Assembly: GCF_900108855.1 (NCBI RefSeq)
Contig: NZ_FNXY01000002.1
Coordinates: 186,001 to 250,000, forward strand
Reading direction: 5' to 3'
From: Dyadobacter koreensis
GTDB taxonomy: Bacteria > Bacteroidota > Bacteroidia > Cytophagales > Spirosomataceae
DNA: 64,000 nucleotides
Shown here: positions 44,492 through 52,602 of the stretch, one piece after another
How the letters are laid out: every line of letters begins with the position of its first letter
Position numbering within the stretch: position 1 is the first letter of the stretch
Program-made: the position numbers and the translations under genes
Notes under the pieces: generated by a model
Told to the model about the DNA's origin: nothing
The model's database searches: none
The model's input: only the letters and a program-made list of their open reading frames with translations

Positions 44492-46615
44492 ATGAGCATT
44501 TTAAAAGCAGAGCAGTACAAGTATGTGAGTTATCTTTGGGATGAAGAAAAAGCAGCTTCCCTGGGTGATGATCAGGTGGAATTACTTCTATATCGTTCCA
44601 ATTTGCTTGGAGCCGACCTTCGTCTTACCAATTATGCCGGTGGAAACACCAGCTGCAAAACCATTGAAAAAGATCCTTTAACCGGAAATTCTGTTGAGGT
44701 GATGTGGATCAAAGGTTCTGGCGGAGATATTGGAACTTTGAAAAGAAGCGGATTAGCTGGTCTTTATCAGAACCGCCTGCATGCTCTGAAAAATATATAT
44801 CGCGGTCTTGAATTTGAAGACGAAATGGTTGAGCTCTTCAATCATTGTATTTATGATCTAAAATCGAAAGCGCCGTCAATCGACACACCTTTGCACGGTT
44901 TGCTTCCTTTCAAACATATTGACCATTTACATCCTGATGCTTTAATTGCTATTGCGGCTTCGAAAGAAGGCGAGGCAATTACTCAGGAATTATTTAACGG
45001 CGAACTTGCGTGGGTACCTTGGCAGCGTCCAGGTTTTGACCTTGGGCTGAAACTGGAAAAAACACTTGCAGATAATCCTGGTATTCGCGGAATCGTTTTG
45101 GGGGGACATGGATTATTTACCTGGGGTGACACAGCCTACGAATCTTATATCAATACGCTGGACGTGATTGAAAAAGCTTCGGAATATCTTGAAGCTAATT
45201 ACGGTAAAAAACGTCCTGTTTTTGGCGGTGCAAAACAGGAAAGTCTGGATGCAGCTCGTCGCCTTGAAGTAGCAGGTCAATTGGCACCTTACCTTCGCGG
45301 CCTCGCTTCCGACCGTCAGACAATGGTGGGTCATTTCACAGATGATGCACGTGTTCTGGAATTTATCAACAGTAACGATCTTGACAAACTGGCTCCTTTG
45401 GGAACAAGCTGTCCTGACCACTTCCTTCGTACAAAAATCCGTCCGTTGGTATTGGATCTGTCGTTGGAAACTTTGTCTGGCGATGCACAAGCAATCCTGG
45501 ATGCAATTCGTCCACAATTTGAGGCATATCGGGTAGATTATCAAGCTTATTACGACCGTTGCAAACATGACAACAGTCCGGCAGTTCGTGATCCGAATCC
45601 GGTAATTATTTTGTATCCGGGCGTTGGTATGTTCTCTTTTGCAAAAGATAAACAAACTGCGCGTGTTGCCGCAGAATTTTATACCAACGCGATCAATGTA
45701 ATGAAAGGAGCAGAAGCGGTTTCTTCTTACGTTTCGTTACCAGAGCAAGAAGCTTTTGATATCGAATACTGGTTGCTGGAAGAAGCAAAATTACAACGTA
45801 TGCCAAAAGAAAAATCACTTTCCCGTAAAGTGGCTTTCGTTACCGGCGGATCAGGTGGAATTGGTAAAGCAATCGCACAGAAATTCCTTGAAGAAGGTGC
45901 CTGTGTTGTGATTTCGGATATTGATGACAAAGCATTGGCAGAAACAAAAAATGAATTTGACGCCAAGTTTGGTAAGGATTTTTCAGCAACTGCTAACGCA
46001 AACGTGCTGGAAGTTGACCAGATCAAACAAGGTTTGCATACTACAAAATTGAAATTCGGAGGTGTCGATATCGTTGTAAACTGTGCCGGACTTTCGATTT
46101 CTAAACCGCTTGCAGAAACCACCATTAAGGATTGGGATATTTTACAGGACGTTTTGGTAAAAGGCCAATTCCTGGTTTCTCAGGAATCTGTTGCGATCAT
46201 GCGTCAGCAAGGTTTGGGTGGAGATATTATCAACATCGCAAGTAAAAATGGCTTGGTTTCAGGACCAAACAATGTTGCCTATGGAACTGCGAAAGCAGCG
46301 CAGCAGCACATGACAAGACTTTTGGCAGCAGAATTAGGACCGGACAAAATCCGCGTAAATGTTGTTAATCCGGATGCTGTAATTTCCGGAAGCAAGATAT
46401 GGGAAAGCGGTTGGGCGGCTGGCCGTGCAAAAGCTTATGGAATCAAAATCGAAGAATTGCCAGCATACTATGCAAAACGTACTGTTTTGAATGCTGAAAT
46501 TCACACAGAAGATATTGCAAACGGCGTTTTTGTATTCGTTGGTGGATTGTTAGGGAAAAGTACCGGAAATGTCTTGAACATCGACGGTGGAGTGCCGGCA
46601 GCCTTTGTTCGCTAG
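44492..46615 (+). CDS. Bifunctional rhamnulose-1-phosphate aldolase/short-chain dehydrogenase
   Basis: 707 residues. The N-terminal part (about 1-430) is a class II aldolase (DLRLTNYAGGNTSCK, IKGSGGDIGTL, DTPLHGLLPFKHIDHLHPDA and GGHGLFTWG with likely metal-binding His residues). The C-terminal part (about 440-707) is a short-chain dehydrogenase with VTGGSGGIGKAIAQ and the catalytic YGTAKAA. This fusion cleaves L-rhamnulose 1-phosphate and oxidises the L-lactaldehyde product. The pairing with the isomerase gene 158 bases downstream supports L-rhamnose; L-fuculose 1-phosphate is an alternative. No kinase is seen nearby. Confidence 0.9.
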   Translation: MSILKAEQYKYVSYLWDEEKAASLGDDQVELLLYRSNLLGADLRLTNYAGGNTSCKTIEKDPLTGNSVEVMWIKGSGGDIGTLKRSGLAGLYQNRLHALKNIYRGLEFEDEMVELFNHCIYDLKSKAPSIDTPLHGLLPFKHIDHLHPDALIAIAASKEGEAITQELFNGELAWVPWQRPGFDLGLKLEKTLADNPGIRGIVLGGHGLFTWGDTAYESYINTLDVIEKASEYLEANYGKKRPVFGGAKQESLDAARRLEVAGQLAPYLRGLASDRQTMVGHFTDDARVLEFINSNDLDKLAPLGTSCPDHFLRTKIRPLVLDLSLETLSGDAQAILDAIRPQFEAYRVDYQAYYDRCKHDNSPAVRDPNPVIILYPGVGMFSFAKDKQTARVAAEFYTNAINVMKGAEAVSSYVSLPEQEAFDIEYWLLEEAKLQRMPKEKSLSRKVAFVTGGSGGIGKAIAQKFLEEGACVVISDIDDKALAETKNEFDAKFGKDFSATANANVLEVDQIKQGLHTTKLKFGGVDIVVNCAGLSISKPLAETTIKDWDILQDVLVKGQFLVSQESVAIMRQQGLGGDIINIASKNGLVSGPNNVAYGTAKAAQQHMTRLLAAELGPDKIRVNVVNPDAVISGSKIWESGWAAGRAKAYGIKIEELPAYYAKRTVLNAEIHTEDIANGVFVFVGGLLGKSTGNVLNIDGGVPAAFVR

Positions 46616-46627
46616 TACTCAAATTAA

Positions 46628-46666
46628 AAGCTGTGCCAAAAGTAGAGTTTGCTTTTGGCACAGCTT
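46628..46666 (+). terminator. Terminator between the aldolase and isomerase genes
   Basis: A perfect 14-bp inverted repeat (aagctgtgccaaaa / ttttggcacagctt) with an 11-base loop is followed by ctttttt, 12 bases after the stop. The isomerase gene downstream therefore probably has its own promoter. Confidence 0.85.
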
Positions 46667-46772
46667 CTTTTTTATAAAACAGGGTAGTAATTGAAATATT
46701 GAAATTGGCTGGAAGTATTCGGTTGTTTTATTTTTCATTCTGCTCAATTTTGAAATCTTTAATACTAAAAAG

Positions 46773-48056
46773 ATGAAAATAGAACAATATCGTATCGACC
46801 AGCATAATGAACGTTTGCTAGGGAAACATAACAATCAATTTATATTTGCAAAAGAACAATTGGGAGAGCAGGGTATCGATGCCAACGCGGTCGTTAAAAC
46901 ACTGCAGGCATTTCAGGTTGCTATTCCAAGCTGGGCTTTGGGAACGGGCGGAACGCGTTTCGGCCGTTTTTCGGGTGCGGGCGAGCCAGGGTCTTTGGTT
47001 GAGAAAATTGAAGATGTTGGTATTCTGCACGCTCTTAATCGTTCAAGCGGCTCGATTTCACTGCACATTCCGTGGGATATACCAAGTGACGCCAATGCAA
47101 TGATCGATCTGGCTACGTCGCTGGATCTAAAATTTGATGCGGTCAATTCCAACACTTTCCAGGATCAGAAAAACCAGGAATTATCTTATAAATATGGTTC
47201 GCTGTCGCACGTAGATCCGAAAGTCCGGAAACAGGCGGTTGAGCATAATATTGAAGTAATTAAATACGGAAAAGAACTAGGTTCAAAGGCACTGTCGATC
47301 TGGTTGTCGGATGGATCTTGCTTTCCCGGACAATCTAATTTTGTAAGATCTTTCCAAAATACGCTGGAATCTTTGCAGGAAATATATGCTGCTCTTCCAG
47401 ACGACTGGAAGGTTTTTGTGGAATATAAAGCTTATGAACCCAATTTTTATTCAACCGTTATTCAGGATTGGGGAAGTTCTCTGCTTTTCTGCCAGAAATT
47501 AGGACCAAAGGCCGATGTTCTGGTTGATTTAGGCCACCATTTACCGAATGCAAACATTGAACAAATTGTTGCTACGCTGATGATGGAAGGCCGTTTAGCT
47601 GGTTTCCATTTTAATGATTCCAAATATGGTGACGACGATTTAACAGTCGGAAGCATCAGGCCCTACATGTTATTCCTGATTTTTGTCGAGCTGGTTGAAG
47701 GCATGAAGCGCGCCGGAAAAGGCAGCGATGGGTTTGCCTGGATGATCGATGCAAGCCACAATGTAAAAGATCCTTTAGAAGATTTGATGCAGTCTGTTGA
47801 AGCAATTTTGCTCTCTTATGCGCAGGCACTTATCCTGGATAGCAAAAAGCTGGAAATTGCGCGTCAGAATAATGATGTTGTTTTGGCTCAGCAGTTATTG
47901 CAGAATGCATTCAGAACAGATGTTCGCCCTTTGGTAAGAGAAGCCATGCTGCACAGCGGTGGTTCACTGGATCCGATCGGTCTTTTCCGTGATCTAAAAA
48001 TCAGGGAAAATCTGATCAGCGAACGTGGAACGGTAACGGTTGCTACCGGTCTGTAG
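46773..48056 (+). CDS. rhaI: L-rhamnose isomerase, RhaI-type (TIM-barrel sugar isomerase)
   Basis: 427 residues, TIM-barrel xylose-isomerase-like fold. WALGTGGTRFGRF near residue 55, WLSDGSCFPGQ, FVEYKAYEPNFYSTVIQDWG, LVDLGHHLPNANIEQ and FHFNDSKYGDDDLTVGS match the metal- and substrate-binding regions of RhaI-type enzymes. These convert L-rhamnose to L-rhamnulose and differ from E. coli RhaA. The neighbours are the aldolase/dehydrogenase fusion and a GntR-type regulator. The kinase that would connect the two enzymes is not in the window. Confidence 0.88.
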   Translation: MKIEQYRIDQHNERLLGKHNNQFIFAKEQLGEQGIDANAVVKTLQAFQVAIPSWALGTGGTRFGRFSGAGEPGSLVEKIEDVGILHALNRSSGSISLHIPWDIPSDANAMIDLATSLDLKFDAVNSNTFQDQKNQELSYKYGSLSHVDPKVRKQAVEHNIEVIKYGKELGSKALSIWLSDGSCFPGQSNFVRSFQNTLESLQEIYAALPDDWKVFVEYKAYEPNFYSTVIQDWGSSLLFCQKLGPKADVLVDLGHHLPNANIEQIVATLMMEGRLAGFHFNDSKYGDDDLTVGSIRPYMLFLIFVELVEGMKRAGKGSDGFAWMIDASHNVKDPLEDLMQSVEAILLSYAQALILDSKKLEIARQNNDVVLAQQLLQNAFRTDVRPLVREAMLHSGGSLDPIGLFRDLKIRENLISERGTVTVATGL

Positions 48057-48074
48057 TAATAAATTTTATTAATA

Positions 48075-48106
48075 AAACGCCATTCAGGGAGATCTGAATG
48101 GCGTTT
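48075..48106. terminator. Bidirectional terminator between rhaI and the GntR-type gene
   Basis: A perfect 13-bp inverted repeat (aaacgccattcag / ctgaatggcgttt) with a 6-base loop between convergent genes, flanked by A and T runs. Confidence 0.85.
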
Positions 48107-48109
48107 TTC

Positions 48110-49132
48110 TTATAATGATTTTCTTCTGATCAATGTAAAAGGATTTTTAATACTTTCGGTTTGGTTTTGCATCACAAGGCGCGCAGCTGATTTTCCCATT
48201 TGATCATGGTCTGTCGAAATCGTCGTGATACCGTCAAGTAAAATTTCTTTAAGAGGGGTTTCATTATAAGAAATAATCCCAACGTCCTTACCTACGACAA
48301 GTTGCTGTTCGTGACATTTTTTGATAAGGTTCACAAGATCTGTTTCTTCAATAATCACATAAGCGGCGTCTTTTAAAACCGTTATGTTTTCATCCGTTTC
48401 GTACATAATTTCGTGCTCAAACTGATGTTGGATACAGAAAAGCCTGAACCCCTTTATGATTTCCTTAGGATAAGGAATCAGTGTCGGGAAAATCAGGATT
48501 AGCTTTTTATATACCTGCAGCAGGTCAATCGCCTCATTAAGTGCATGCAAAATATCCTTTTCGAAATTCTGGTAAACTGCCGAATGTTTTGTAGGGCTGT
48601 TTTCTAAAATATCTTTGTCTAGCAGTATTAACTTTTCAGCAGGTATCAGATTCAATATTTTAACAGCTTCTTCTTCATTTTCATAAAAATGAGGCATGAT
48701 CACGTAGTAATCATATTCACCTAAGCTGTTTTTGATTAAGTTGTTGAAAATGTTAATGTTGGAGTGATGAATATGAAGGTCGACGATCACATTGCGGCCG
48801 ACGTTTTCTACAAAAGAATTATAGATCTGTTTTTTATAATTACTGATCTTGTTAAAAACCAGAAGGATCCGGGATGTTGTTTCAATATCAACGCGGTTGA
48901 TAAAATATCCTTTTCCGCGCACAGAAATTAATACCCCGTCTTTGATAAGGTGTTTGTAAGCTTTTTCAACGGTATCGCGTGAAAGTAAATATTCTTCGCT
49001 TAACTGGTTGATTGACGGTATTTTATCCCCTCTTTTCAGCTTTCCCTTACCGATGGCCAATAACAGCGATTTGATAATTTGCATGTATTTTGGCGCACTT
49101 TCCTTAAAATCAATGTCAAACTGGATCTCCAT
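48110..49132 (-). CDS. GntR-type transcriptional regulator with sugar-binding-like domain
   Basis: 340 residues. The N-terminal 75 residues form a GntR winged helix (KYMQIIKSLLLAIGKGKLKR, RGDKIPSINQLSEEY, LLSRDTVEKAYKHLIKDGVL). The rest is periplasmic-binding-protein-like (LacI/RbsR type), with KDVGIISYNETPLKE, DGITTISTDHDQMGKSAA and the C-terminal LIRRKSL. This GntR-PBP layout is typical of Bacteroidota sugar regulators. Position next to rhaI suggests that it senses rhamnose or a related sugar and controls the two catabolic genes. Its mode of action, repressor or activator, cannot be read from the sequence. Confidence 0.9.
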   Translation of the reverse strand: MEIQFDIDFKESAPKYMQIIKSLLLAIGKGKLKRGDKIPSINQLSEEYLLSRDTVEKAYKHLIKDGVLISVRGKGYFINRVDIETTSRILLVFNKISNYKKQIYNSFVENVGRNVIVDLHIHHSNINIFNNLIKNSLGEYDYYVIMPHFYENEEEAVKILNLIPAEKLILLDKDILENSPTKHSAVYQNFEKDILHALNEAIDLLQVYKKLILIFPTLIPYPKEIIKGFRLFCIQHQFEHEIMYETDENITVLKDAAYVIIEETDLVNLIKKCHEQQLVVGKDVGIISYNETPLKEILLDGITTISTDHDQMGKSAARLVMQNQTESIKNPFTLIRRKSL

Positions 49133-49247
49133 TAAAGCGTCATGGGTTAAAAGTGTGCTAAAATTACCACATTTCCTTCAAATTTGACTATTTAACTAAA
49201 AACGTAATAAATCGGAAACGTAGTAATAATAAAAGTATAATACATGA

Positions 49248-49289
49248 AAAAGCTCCTCAGAAAACTTGAATTTTCATTGAGGAGCTTTT
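49248..49289 (-). terminator. Terminator after the DUF6600 gene
   Basis: A perfect 12-bp inverted repeat (aaaagctcctca / tgaggagctttt) with an 18-base loop lies 16 bases beyond the stop, with a U-tract on the minus strand. Confidence 0.8.
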
Positions 49290-49305
49290 AATTTATTTCA
49301 CATGA

Positions 49306-50598
49306 TTATCTCGGAGAACGCCCACCTCTTTCACCTGCATTTTCATAAGAACGCCCTCCGCCGTTTCCACCTCTGGGAGATTCGCCCGAGCTTCTTTCGG
49401 AAGGGTTTGAACGAACCGCAGGAGCGCTGTTTGACGATCTTTCGCTATTTCCGTAATCTCTCGTACGACCAGAATTGTAAGAAGGTTCGCTTTGGCGAGA
49501 ACGATTCTGCTCCACATTTGGAGTTGCGCGAGGTTGTTCGTAGGTACGATTTGAACGGTTATCGTAGTTACCAGGCTGTTCCTGATTTCTTGAACGGTTC
49601 ATATCCCGAGGACTCTGGCTTGGCGTGGAATAACCTCTTTCTGATGTTGCGCGTTCGGCCGGGCGATCAGGAATGGATGAACGGTTGTCACGATCATTTC
49701 TGATTTCCTGACCTCTGTTATTTCCGTTTCCGCCATCGTAAGTTCGGTTATTTGGGCTATAATCATTATTTCTGTTGCCAGGATTATTGCCTGAAATTGT
49801 TCCTCTGCGGCTGTTATTATCATATCCGTAACGGCTATTATTGCCGGGCTCGTTATAAGTTCTGCCGCGGTCGTTTCCATAATAATTGCTGTTTCTTCCG
49901 TTCGAACGGTCAACAATCACTGTGCCCCTGCGGTTACGATCGATATCACGAATAACAACAGAACGCCCTGTAACCCGTTCGATTTCATTGCGGCGAGGAC
50001 CATAAACGTACGTACGATTATCATTCCTGTAATAATTATTGATTATAGTTGTTTGACTATAAATCTGATTATAGCGTCCTCTTGGGGCACAGTAGTTATA
50101 CCAGCCACGTGTGGCAATATATCGTTGCGGAACGAAAACCCACCAGAACGAAGGAATATTGATAGAAACGTTTACATTGACACCAGGTCCCAGAGGTGCC
50201 CATCCATAATATCCTCCACCGGAACGCCAGTTTACCCAGGCAGGACCCCATTCATAACCCGGAATCCAGAACCAGCCATTGTAATCGTCAAACGACCATC
50301 GACCGTAGTGAAACGGAGCCCAGCCCCAATCGTAGTCGGAAACCCAGGTATTACCAAATTCGGTCACTTCCCAATAGCCATTTGTTGAGTAAGGCTGAAA
50401 ACCCGCATCAACATACGGAGTCCATACAGAGCCATATTGAGGTGTATTGATCCAGCGGCCGTATGGAGACAATTCGTTATAAAATGTTTGAAACGAGATA
50501 GAAACTCCTGGCTGAGCTTTTACCTTTTCCTGAATCGAAATACCTCCAAGAAGTAAAATTGACAAGGCGAAAATCCGAAATTTATGCATGTTATACAT
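49306..50598 (-). CDS. Secreted DUF6600-like protein with low-complexity Arg/Asn/Ser/Gly tail
   Basis: 430 residues with a signal peptide (about residues 1-28, ending VKAQ). Residues 35-170 are rich in Trp and Tyr with short repeats (YGRWINTPQYGSVWTP, YDWGWAPFHYGRW, YEWGPAWVNWRSGGGYYGW), the pattern of DUF6600. From about residue 200 the chain becomes low-complexity, rich in Arg, Asn, Ser, Gly and Pro, and probably disordered. An alternative start is the ATG three codons downstream. Family function is unknown to me; a cell-envelope role is likely. The skewed composition opens many spurious frames on the other strand. Confidence 0.8.
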   Translation of the reverse strand: MYNMHKFRIFALSILLLGGISIQEKVKAQPGVSISFQTFYNELSPYGRWINTPQYGSVWTPYVDAGFQPYSTNGYWEVTEFGNTWVSDYDWGWAPFHYGRWSFDDYNGWFWIPGYEWGPAWVNWRSGGGYYGWAPLGPGVNVNVSINIPSFWWVFVPQRYIATRGWYNYCAPRGRYNQIYSQTTIINNYYRNDNRTYVYGPRRNEIERVTGRSVVIRDIDRNRRGTVIVDRSNGRNSNYYGNDRGRTYNEPGNNSRYGYDNNSRRGTISGNNPGNRNNDYSPNNRTYDGGNGNNRGQEIRNDRDNRSSIPDRPAERATSERGYSTPSQSPRDMNRSRNQEQPGNYDNRSNRTYEQPRATPNVEQNRSRQSEPSYNSGRTRDYGNSERSSNSAPAVRSNPSERSSGESPRGGNGGGRSYENAGERGGRSPR

Positions 50599-50890
50599 GG
50601 CCGTATGAATTAATAGTTTTCTGATTAAAATCGATTCTTTGACATAAAAATTTTAAACTGGTTTAATGTAGCTTTTCTATTCAAAAACGGGATTATACCA
50701 ATTGATTTGAATTGAAAAGATTAATTTTAGCTTTTAGATAGACAGGGTATTTTGTATAAATATATGATAATTAAAGTTTTATATATTTTTAATGAAATTT
50801 TATCGTCTGATTTTTTATATGCTGAAAGCGTAAAAAGATACCAAATTCGTATACACCTTAACACACGTTAACAATATTTGAAACCACGCC

Positions 50891-51298
50891 ATGATCAATC
50901 CAGAAAAATTACATTCCGAACTCGTTTTTCAAACAGCCAGAAGTGGTGGGAGTGGTGGACAAAATGTTAATAAAGTCGAAACGAAAGTTGAGCTTCGGTT
51001 TGATATTCCGAACTCGAATTTTTTAACAGACGAGGAAAAACAGACATTGATTAACAAGCTTAGCACCAGGCTGACAAATGAAAATATTCTGGTCATTTAT
51101 CATCAAACGGAACGCTCACAACTTGCTAATAAAGATAAAGTGGTTGAAAAATTCAATAAATTAATTCAGCAGGCATCCTTTATTCAGAAAAAACGAAGAC
51201 CAACCCGACCGACATTAGCCTCCAAACTCGACAGGCTGGCAGGTAAACAAAAAAAGTCGCAGGTAAAATCGATGCGAAGAAAACCAATTGATGATTAA
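50891..51298 (+). CDS. arfB: Alternative ribosome-rescue factor ArfB (peptidyl-tRNA hydrolase)
   Basis: 135 residues, the usual ArfB (YaeJ) length. The catalytic GGQ is at residues 22-24 within GGSGGQNVNKV. The last 40 or so residues are a basic tail (KKRRPTRPT, RRKPIDD) that enters the empty mRNA channel. It releases ribosomes stalled on non-stop mRNAs by hydrolysing peptidyl-tRNA. The gene is followed 55 bases later by the MFS transporter. Peptide release factor 2 is excluded by its size and lack of other domains. Confidence 0.95.
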   Translation: MINPEKLHSELVFQTARSGGSGGQNVNKVETKVELRFDIPNSNFLTDEEKQTLINKLSTRLTNENILVIYHQTERSQLANKDKVVEKFNKLIQQASFIQKKRRPTRPTLASKLDRLAGKQKKSQVKSMRRKPIDD

Positions 51299-51353
51299 GT
51301 AATTTGTTAATACTTTTAGAAAAAGACTCCTGTTATCTTGCTCTGCTTAAAAT

Positions 51354-52601
51354 ATGAATTCAATTTCCGCTTCGAATAATACCTCTGCGCTTCGTTCTGT
51401 ACTTTCACTTCCTGTCATCGTAGCCTCGCTGGGTTACTTTGTGGATGTATACGATTTGCTTCTATTTAATATTGTCAGAGTGCCGAGCCTGAAAGATCTC
51501 GGTCTTTCCGAAGCGGAAATCTCATTGATTGGCGCAGAGATTTATAACTGGCAACAAGCGGGATTATTAATCGGAGGTTTTTTCTGGGGGATTTGGGGGG
51601 ATAAAATGGGAAGGCGTTCAGTGCTTTTTGGCTCCATTCTTACTTATTCCCTGGCCAATATTGTTTGCGGTTTTACAAACGATGTAGAGTTATATTCCAT
51701 TTTAAGATTCGTTGCAGGTCTGGGTTTGGCAGGCGAGCTTGGTGCAGGGATCACGTTAATTGCCGAAATTTTGCCAAAAGAGCATCGTGGATATGGCGCG
51801 TCTGTTGTTGCCAGTGTAGGCTTGGCTGGGGCGATTGCTGCTTTTTTCGCAGTAAAACTCACTGATTGGCGAATGGCTTATTTCATTGGCGGAGGAATGG
51901 GCTTGATCCTTTTAGCGCTTCGTGTCAACGTTCTGGAATCTTTCCTCTTTGAGAAAGGGATCAAAAATAATATTTCAAGATCCGTACAGTGGTGGACGAT
52001 TTTTACAAAAAGAGAGCGGTTGATTCGCTATTTACGCTGTATGGGAATCGCGTTACCAACGTATCTGGTCATCGGCATTTATGCCACCTTTGGAAATGAA
52101 TTTGCGAAAGCACTCGGAATCCCCGGGGATATTCCGGCAGGTACCTGCGTATTATACACTTATATCGGTATTGTAACCGGAGATTTTTTTAGCGGATTTT
52201 TAAGTCAGTGGCTGCAATCGCGAAGAAAAGCTATCCTGGTTATGATGATGATGACTCTGGCTGGTGCTGTGGTGTTGCTTTACGGAGAAATAAAATCAGC
52301 GGAAACACTTTATTTTTGCTACACTTGGCTCGGTTTTTCCATTGGTTATATAGCAATGTTCCTTACAACGACTGCCGAACAATTCGGTACTAATCTTCGT
52401 GCAACCGTTACCACGTCGGTTGCCAATAATGTTCGCGCTACTGTTTTGATTACGCTACCCATATTCCAGTTCCTCAAACCGGATTGGGGTGTTCTTCAGG
52501 CAGGCGCTGCGGTTGGAGCCGTGTGCTTTTTGCTTGCCTTACTTTCTCTGTGGAAAATGGAAGAAACGTACGGTAAGGAACTGGATTACGTCGAAAAATA
52601 A
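51354..52601 (+). CDS. Major facilitator superfamily transporter
   Basis: 415 residues with about 12 hydrophobic segments. The loop between helices 2 and 3 has the signature WGDKMGRRSVLFG, and RFVAGLGLAGELGAGITLIAE resembles the conserved segment of metabolite:proton symporters. The substrate is not clear; a sugar acid or organic anion is plausible because a FAD/Fe-S dehydrogenase gene lies convergent, one base from its stop codon. The two are not co-transcribed. Confidence 0.88.
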   Translation: MNSISASNNTSALRSVLSLPVIVASLGYFVDVYDLLLFNIVRVPSLKDLGLSEAEISLIGAEIYNWQQAGLLIGGFFWGIWGDKMGRRSVLFGSILTYSLANIVCGFTNDVELYSILRFVAGLGLAGELGAGITLIAEILPKEHRGYGASVVASVGLAGAIAAFFAVKLTDWRMAYFIGGGMGLILLALRVNVLESFLFEKGIKNNISRSVQWWTIFTKRERLIRYLRCMGIALPTYLVIGIYATFGNEFAKALGIPGDIPAGTCVLYTYIGIVTGDFFSGFLSQWLQSRRKAILVMMMMTLAGAVVLLYGEIKSAETLYFCYTWLGFSIGYIAMFLTTTAEQFGTNLRATVTTSVANNVRATVLITLPIFQFLKPDWGVLQAGAAVGAVCFLLALLSLWKMEETYGKELDYVEK

Positions 52602-52602
52602 T

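Noticed and set aside
49302..50450. Several long open frames on the plus strand opposite the DUF6600 gene
   Set aside because: They mirror the biased codon composition of the minus-strand gene. That gene has a signal peptide, recognisable family repeats and a terminator; the opposite frames have none.
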